Positions 43,135-47,350 of a stretch of DNA of 47,350 nt are shown here, in pieces. Position 1 is the stretch's first letter, and every line of letters starts with the position of its first letter. The notes below the pieces were generated by a model. The model was not told the DNA's origin. It was given only the letters and a program-made list of their open reading frames with translations, and searched no databases. The translations under genes and the position numbers were made by a program. The DNA is taken from the NCBI GenBank assembly GCA_018400755.1, contig JAGYLU010000009.1:1-47350 (forward strand), written 5' to 3'. Origin of the DNA: Acholeplasmataceae bacterium. Lineage in GTDB: Bacteria > Bacillota_I > Bacilli_A > Acholeplasmatales > Acholeplasmataceae.

Positions 43135-43937
43135 CATTTGCTCCTAAGATTTGATATTGTCTTGTTCAGGCATTCAAGGATCTGATTGGCAGCATACGCC
43201 CAATCAGGGTCAAGCATCATGAAATGGGACATGCCTTCAAGAATCACCGGTGTTGTCTGATAATGTCGGGCGGTCATATGAAGATCCTCAGTCGTGATCA
43301 AACGGTCTTTAGAGGCCCCAATCACAACAACCGGAATGTCAGTTCGGGTATAGACCTTTGAAAAAGGCATCAAAAGGTCTTCGTTTACACGCCTTGACTC
43401 TTTGTCAAAGCGTCTCCTAAACGCTTCTACGGTCTCTTTGTCAAGACGATTTGAGAACATGTACGTTCCTACCATCTCAGATAGTGCGTTCTTGGGGTAG
43501 CTCTTGCGCATCTGCCGCATCAGTCCGATCTGGTTGGTATAATATTGTCCAAGTGGAGATGTCCGTTTAATCCCAGATGGTGGTGGCGATGACAACAAAA
43601 CAACCGCTTTGACCGCTTTGGGAAGTTGGTTCATTGCACTTTGGAGGACGGCTCCGCCCATTGAATGGGCGATGACAACAACCGGTCCCTGGATGCTATC
43701 TAGGACCGATAGGACATCGATGACATAGTCATGAAGATGATATGAGTGGATGGCTTCCTTTCCGTCACTTTGACCATGCCCACGTAAACTCATGTTGATG
43801 ACATCATAGCCATGACGCTGGGCATAAGCGGGAAAGTGACCATAAGACCATGCGCCGACAGCGGCGCCATGGACAAGCAAAAGTGTCCCTTGACTTGGTT
43901 CTGTTGGACTCTTGAGATCAATGCGTTCGAGGGACAT
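43134..43937 (-). CDS. Alpha/beta hydrolase
   Basis: A 267-residue alpha/beta hydrolase, monoacylglycerol-lipase or esterase-like. The oxyanion segment LVHGAAVGAW is near 21-30, the nucleophile Ser is in AHSMGG (about 90-95), the acid Asp in GASKDR (about 213) and the His in GMSHFM (about 239). A TTG start at 43952 is possible, but ATG 43937 has AAGGACGG upstream. Substrate unknown. It lies 21 nt after the lipoprotein gene, in the same unit as manA and pepF. Confidence 0.9.
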   Translation of the reverse strand: MSLERIDLKSPTEPSQGTLLLVHGAAVGAWSYGHFPAYAQRHGYDVINMSLRGHGQSDGKEAIHSYHLHDYVIDVLSVLDSIQGPVVVIAHSMGGAVLQSAMNQLPKAVKAVVLLSSPPPSGIKRTSPLGQYYTNQIGLMRQMRKSYPKNALSEMVGTYMFSNRLDKETVEAFRRRFDKESRRVNEDLLMPFSKVYTRTDIPVVVIGASKDRLITTEDLHMTARHYQTTPVILEGMSHFMMLDPDWAYAANQILECLNKTISNLRSK

Positions 43938-43958
43938 AAGCCGTCCTTTCAAAAGGCG

Positions 43959-44654
43959 TTATGAAAAAAGGGACAGATCAGGAAACTCAAACGGGAAAGG
44001 TTCGTTCAGATAGACACTGCTTGACTCAATCATATTGCTTTCCTGGTATGTGGAGCGTCGGTCGTGATGCCTTGAACACATCACGGACAGGACGGTGTTG
44101 TTGTCTTTGTCATAAGTCACTGACCAAGCCGTGTAGGTGCCCTCAGGATCGTCTTCGGAAACATAAGTGGACCGATATGTCCGCGTGCCAGAAGCATCGC
44201 TATAGGTGATTGTCTCGGCCTTGTGGAAAACGTCTAGGAGGGCGGCATGGCTGAGCATACTGGGGTCAAATAAGGGTGACATCGTCGCGATTAAGTGTTC
44301 GGTGGCACTCAGATCAAAGATGTTGATGCCATGGGCCTCTTTGGTCATCGCTGTCTGTCGGTAGATGTATTGATCGGTGATCAGGATTTTTTGGTCGATC
44401 TCAAGAAGCGCATTTTCGCTGTTGGTCATGAGGTGGATCTTGATCATGGTCTCATCGCGGCGATCTAGCCATAGGATTCGGTCCAAAGGGCCATCATCGG
44501 TCTCTGATAGTTTGTTAAACATCAAAAGAGACGTATCAAATGTCAATGACATCAACGTTGTTTCGAAAGTGTCATGATCGATGGTCCGTGATTTGGCACA
44601 AGCACCAAGCATCAACACTGAAATGATCAAAAACCAGAGCAGGGATGTCTTCAT
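43959..44654 (-). CDS. Putative lipoprotein of unknown function
   Basis: A 231-residue protein with a lipoprotein signal: Met-Lys, a hydrophobic core, and lipobox LGAC (Cys at about 19). The mature part is polar, with repeated Thr/Ser/Asp segments and a C-terminal stretch ending in FPFEFPDLSLFS. I recognise no family. ATG 44654 follows CCAGGTGAT and overlaps the previous stop by 4 nt; the frame from 44783 is rejected because the signal peptide starts here. It probably works with the membrane protein encoded just upstream. Confidence 0.75.
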   Translation of the reverse strand: MKTSLLWFLIISVLMLGACAKSRTIDHDTFETTLMSLTFDTSLLMFNKLSETDDGPLDRILWLDRRDETMIKIHLMTNSENALLEIDQKILITDQYIYRQTAMTKEAHGINIFDLSATEHLIATMSPLFDPSMLSHAALLDVFHKAETITYSDASGTRTYRSTYVSEDDPEGTYTAWSVTYDKDNNTVLSVMCSRHHDRRSTYQESNMIESSSVYLNEPFPFEFPDLSLFS

Positions 44655-45232
44655 TGGGAAATCACCTGGCGATAGGTGAAATAAATCGGACATGTCGTGA
44701 AGCGGGTGAAGACTTTCCGGCGGTGTCTGGCTTCGTAACCGGTGAAAAAGAAACTTGAGAATGCCTCCCAAAGGAGAAACCAACCGCCGATAAACAACCC
44801 TTCGATCAGAATCGACAACAAAAGACCAGCCTCGATATTGCGGATGAGATAGGCAAAGACCAGCAAAAGGATGCTCATCGTCATATAGACAAAGACCTGG
44901 CGATGGGTGGTCATGAGGGTTTTGTTGATAAAGAACATGACAACCCGGAAGTTGTTCTTGACACCGGTGATGGACTTGATCTCTTTGTCAGAATCCCTCA
45001 TCTCCTCAGCCAGATAAAAACAGATTTCGATCTTTTCCTTGAGAGGAATCTCGAATCCAGCTTGTTCAAGATAGTCTAACAGTTCCGGTTCCAGATCCTT
45101 CTTTCTGAGGGGAGAGGCATCCCACCCATTGAACAACTCGCCATAATCATCCAGTGACACCTCGATGACATAAGCACCGCTATCCGGATTCTTCGGATAA
45201 AGGTTTTGGTACTCTGCAGATTTCTTTTTCAT
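44651..45232 (-). CDS. Membrane protein of unknown function
   Basis: A 193-residue protein: a soluble acidic N-terminal half with a Leu-rich helical segment (about 40-75), then two membrane helices (about 112-130 and 136-158), and a basic C-terminus. No family recognised. ATG 45232 follows AGGAG. Its stop overlaps the lipoprotein start by 4 nt, so the two are coupled. First gene of the unit running to pepF. No convincing promoter was found between it and the decayed region upstream. Confidence 0.7.
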   Translation of the reverse strand: MKKKSAEYQNLYPKNPDSGAYVIEVSLDDYGELFNGWDASPLRKKDLEPELLDYLEQAGFEIPLKEKIEICFYLAEEMRDSDKEIKSITGVKNNFRVVMFFINKTLMTTHRQVFVYMTMSILLLVFAYLIRNIEAGLLLSILIEGLFIGGWFLLWEAFSSFFFTGYEARHRRKVFTRFTTCPIYFTYRQVISQ

Positions 45233-45270
45233 TGTTCTCCTGCCCCTTCATGGAAGGTTTGAATACGTAT

Positions 45271-45607
45271 CTAGACTTCGGTGACCAGATGCCATCCTTG
45301 TCGACGCTCACGATTGACTTCGATGGCGACACATGAATAACTGTTTGTCTTATAAGTGTTCAGGTTCATAGTTATAGGATCATCTGACCCGATGAAAGAC
45401 GTCATCATATGAGACATAAGTTTTGATGTCATCTTTGGTCATAGTCTTTTTGTGTGCCTCATAGAGGACGATGTCTTCGCCACAAGCGCGTCAGGTTGCT
45501 TTGACCAAAAGAGACCCTTGATGGTTGACAATCTCAGGCGCGAAAATCCCTTTTGTCCGTTTCCCTCGAAAAGAGAGTTTGAACCATTCTTATGGGTTCT
45601 TACGCAT
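45271..45607 (-). pseudogene. Decayed gene remnant
   Basis: Between two intact genes, the minus strand holds a coding-like frame broken by stops. From ATG 45607 the frame has TAA at 45592, TGA at 45493 and TGA at 45382, yet the pieces between read as ordinary protein (for example KGIFAPEIVNHQG and ACGEDIVLYEAHKK). After a shift near 45390, a second frame continues to TAG 45271 (segment ending GWHLVTEV). I do not recognise the ancestor. The rest of 45233-45720 holds no other gene. Confidence 0.5.
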
Positions 45608-45720
45608 GCATATGATTAATCAAGGTCACCTATAGAAGAGCGACGGTCAATCTTTTATGACTTGGTTTCAAGTCGATGATTGTTTGCTAAAGATGATACG
45701 CTCTAAACATCTTTTTCGTT

Positions 45721-45981
45721 TCACTCATAATGAATCCACATTCTAATGATGATAATAGCATGATGTTCGACGTCTATTTGATATATTAACTTATGCTGTC
45801 TATTGAACCTTCTTGAATATGCACCTGTTAGATCACCAACCAGCTTTTCATATGGTGGCGGCGTTTCAAAAGGATTTTTTCGGATCACATCAATCAAGTT
45901 TTTAACTTTTTGATCTAGATTTGCCTGTTTAAGTTTGTTTATATCTTTAGTCGCATGTTTTGTATATCTGACTTCATACAT
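45721..45981 (-). CDS. YoeB/Txe-family mRNA interferase toxin
   Basis: An 86-residue RelE-superfamily toxin, closest to YoeB/Txe, which cuts mRNA at the ribosome. PPPYEKLVGDLTG (about 41-53) with Glu45, SRRFNRQHKLIYQ (56-68) and the C-terminal WIHYE with His84 and Tyr85 are family-like. The catalytic Arg of YoeB (usually HRLVY) is Lys64 here, which may weaken cutting. Strongly AT-rich compared with its neighbours, suggesting transfer. A normal antitoxin gene (about 80 residues) is missing; only a 31-codon frame lies upstream. The ribosome binding site is weak (AAGTGG). Confidence 0.85.
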   Translation of the reverse strand: MYEVRYTKHATKDINKLKQANLDQKVKNLIDVIRKNPFETPPPYEKLVGDLTGAYSRRFNRQHKLIYQIDVEHHAIIIIRMWIHYE

Positions 45982-45987
45982 ATAAAA

Positions 45988-46083
45988 CTACCACTTAACT
46001 TTGTCTTCAGCAATCGTTTGTTTATAAGTAAAATGACTTGAATTTAGAAGGTGATTGTCATAATGTGCAACGACATGTGACAT
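45988..46083 (-). CDS. Short ORF, possible antitoxin remnant
   Basis: A 31-residue frame, 6 nt before the toxin start, encoding MSHVVAHYDNHLLNSSHF and a short acidic/basic tail. Its position is that of an antitoxin, but it lacks a DNA-binding domain, has no ribosome binding site, and I cannot match it to YefM/Axe. It may be a truncated antitoxin tail or chance. Confidence 0.35.
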   Translation of the reverse strand: MSHVVAHYDNHLLNSSHFTYKQTIAEDKVKW

Positions 46084-46098
46084 GTTCTGATTGATTCA

Positions 46099-47350
46099 TC
46101 ATTTCTTGTGCAACAAAGTGACACTCTCAACGAGACTGGTGTATGGGAACATATCTATGGGGACGGTCTCGATATGATCGTAGTCGACAAGCAGCTCGTG
46201 AATATCTTTGGCCAATGTCGACGGGTTGCACGATCCGTAAACAATCCGTTTTGGTTTGATCTTTTGGATGGCCCTGATCGTCTCAAGACCTAAGCCTGTG
46301 CGTGGTGGGTCAAAGAGCATGACATCGATCTGATAACGCTTCAGATTGCCAAGCGCTTTCTTGAAATCACCTTGGATGACGTGAACGTTGGTGATCCCGT
46401 TGGTCTCAAGACTCATCTTGGCACTTTCAACCGAGGCGGGGTCAATCTCAATCGCAAACACATTGCCTGCGTCTTTGGCGATATAATGACTCACGGGTGC
46501 CACCCCAGCATACGCATCAACGGCATTCTCGTGGGGTTTTAAGTTGGCAAGACGGGCCATTTCGGTATAAAACGTATGGGCTTGGGCACTGTTCAGCTGA
46601 AAGAAAGCATCGGGTTTCAAGTGGAAGACATGTCCGTTTAGGACTTCTTTGATGGTCTTTTCACCATAAACAAGCTTCATCTGGCGTGGTGTGTATGTCG
46701 CTTTCTTGTCATCTGGTTTCAATGCTTCAAAGACCGATTTGACCGAAGGGTGCTGGTTGATCAGGGCATCTATCAGTTGATCGAGATATTTTGAGCGTCT
46801 GACCATGATGAAAGAGACCTGACTTTCATTGGTCTCTTGGCTATGGCGGACAACAACCGATTTGACGAATCCGGTCTTGTGCTTATAGTCATAGGCGTTG
46901 ATCGAGAGTTTGTCCATCAGTTGGATGATGGTCGTCAGGATCTCGTTGACCTCTTTGTATTGGACAGGGCAATCATCAATCTCGACAAAGGTGTTGGAGT
47001 TTGCCGCATACATGCCAAACCGATTTCTTCCGTCAACCATTTGGACCGGCAAGGACGCTTTGTTTCGGTAGTGGGTCGGATGGGCGGCACCAAGGGTGGC
47101 TTTGATGTTGCGGTAGTCCAGCTTGGGATAGGTGTATCGTTCAAAAGATTGGATGAGGATCTCACGTTTTTGGATAAGCGTCTTGATGTAGTCGAAGTGT
47201 TGGGTCTGACATCCTCCACAGCGATCATAAACAGGACAAAAAGGGACCTGACGGTCGGGGTTGCGGCTGATGATTTTCTTGATATCAGCAACAGCTCGAT
47301 TATGAAAGACGGCTTTGATTTCCGCTTCAATGCGTTCGCGCGGGAGGGCG
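46099..47350 (-). CDS. rlmD: 23S rRNA (uracil-C5)-methyltransferase, partial (runs off right edge)
   Basis: 416 codons of an RlmD/RumA-type enzyme making m5U in 23S rRNA; the N-terminus (probably a TRAM domain) lies beyond the window. The iron-sulphur cysteines are visible in CPVYDRCGGC and later in DDCPVQ. The SAM site DAYAGVAPVS is degenerate at one Gly (usually DLYCGxG), then FDPPRTGLG and the catalytic Cys in YGSCNPSTLAKD. The open frame continues through the window edge upstream of the apparent TTG/Met codon at 47052, so that codon is not the start. It could equally be RlmCD, the dual-site Bacillota enzyme. Confidence 0.93.
   Translation of the reverse strand, partial: ALPRERIEAEIKAVFHNRAVADIKKIISRNPDRQVPFCPVYDRCGGCQTQHFDYIKTLIQKREILIQSFERYTYPKLDYRNIKATLGAAHPTHYRNKASLPVQMVDGRNRFGMYAANSNTFVEIDDCPVQYKEVNEILTTIIQLMDKLSINAYDYKHKTGFVKSVVVRHSQETNESQVSFIMVRRSKYLDQLIDALINQHPSVKSVFEALKPDDKKATYTPRQMKLVYGEKTIKEVLNGHVFHLKPDAFFQLNSAQAHTFYTEMARLANLKPHENAVDAYAGVAPVSHYIAKDAGNVFAIEIDPASVESAKMSLETNGITNVHVIQGDFKKALGNLKRYQIDVMLFDPPRTGLGLETIRAIQKIKPKRIVYGSCNPSTLAKDIHELLVDYDHIETVPIDMFPYTSLVESVTLLHKK

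Noticed and set aside
45380-45592. In-frame TGA codons in the decayed gene as recoding (tryptophan or selenocysteine)
   Set aside because: TGA is used as a normal stop across the window, a TAA also interrupts the frame, and no selenocysteine structure was seen.
1-47350. CRISPR arrays, tRNA or rRNA genes, insertion sequences, prophage
   Set aside because: No regularly spaced repeats, no transposase or integrase frames, and no recognisable tRNA or rRNA stretches were found on reading.

Overview
The window is a densely packed bacterial chromosome segment, about 47-50% GC by eye in most places. It looks like a low-complexity Gram-positive (Bacillota) genome: strong AGGAGG-type ribosome binding sites, many 1-20 nt gene overlaps, a T-box leader, HPr with both the His and the regulatory Ser site, a bL27 with the cleavable Firmicutes N-terminus next to its protease Prp, and the BMP nucleoside transporter in B. 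subtilis nupNOPQ order. TGA is a true stop throughout, so this is not a Mycoplasma/Spiroplasma-type code. A Bacilli/Erysipelotrichia-like or Acholeplasma/Izemoplasma-like lineage would fit, but the sequence alone does not settle it.

Layout. Nearly everything is on the minus strand, so operons read right to left. Positions 1-2359: an ABC exporter-like cluster (partial permease, ATPase, anchored protein, secreted protein). 2415-5423: pgcA and an M24 aminopeptidase. 5445-8654: an operon of a degenerate membrane-anchored EIIB-like protein, HPr, trmB, an M42 peptidase and an aldo/keto reductase. 8664-11285: ruvA-ruvB-queA. 11325-14977 (plus strand): a 1196-residue coiled-coil protein of unknown function. 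14987-17341: rplU-prp-rpmA-obgE behind an L21-type leader. 17474-22372: a BMP-family nucleoside ABC transporter operon, more AT-rich than its surroundings. 22551-28884: a valine T-box leader, then acetyltransferase, valS, folC, radC and a DUF697-like membrane protein. 28901-32750: lon, engB, degV. 32782-34135: tig. 34171-38461: two plus-strand genes (YghO-like acyltransferase and an HPr-kinase/PEPCK-like P-loop protein) around a minus-strand aminotransferase. 38460-40426: ilvE and a YwaF-like membrane protein. 40431-45232: pepF, manA, hydrolase, lipoprotein and membrane protein. 45271-46083: a decayed region with a pseudogene and an AT-rich YoeB-like toxin. 46099-47350: the rlmD-type 23S rRNA methyltransferase, running off the end.

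The content is mostly housekeeping: translation and ribosome maturation (valS, rplU, rpmA, prp, obgE, engB, trmB, queA, rlmD), DNA repair (ruvAB, radC), protein quality control and peptide use (tig, lon, pepF, M24, M42), sugar-phosphate metabolism and PTS control (pgcA, manA, HPr), and amino-acid and nucleoside supply. No tRNA, rRNA, CRISPR array, insertion sequence or prophage was seen.

The less ordinary parts are the giant coiled-coil protein divergent from ruvAB, the 567-residue protein with an HPr-kinase-style P-loop, the EIIB-like protein whose phospho-cysteine position is a glutamate, an acetyltransferase placed first under a valine T-box, the ABC/secreted-protein cluster at the left edge, and the decayed toxin region at the right.
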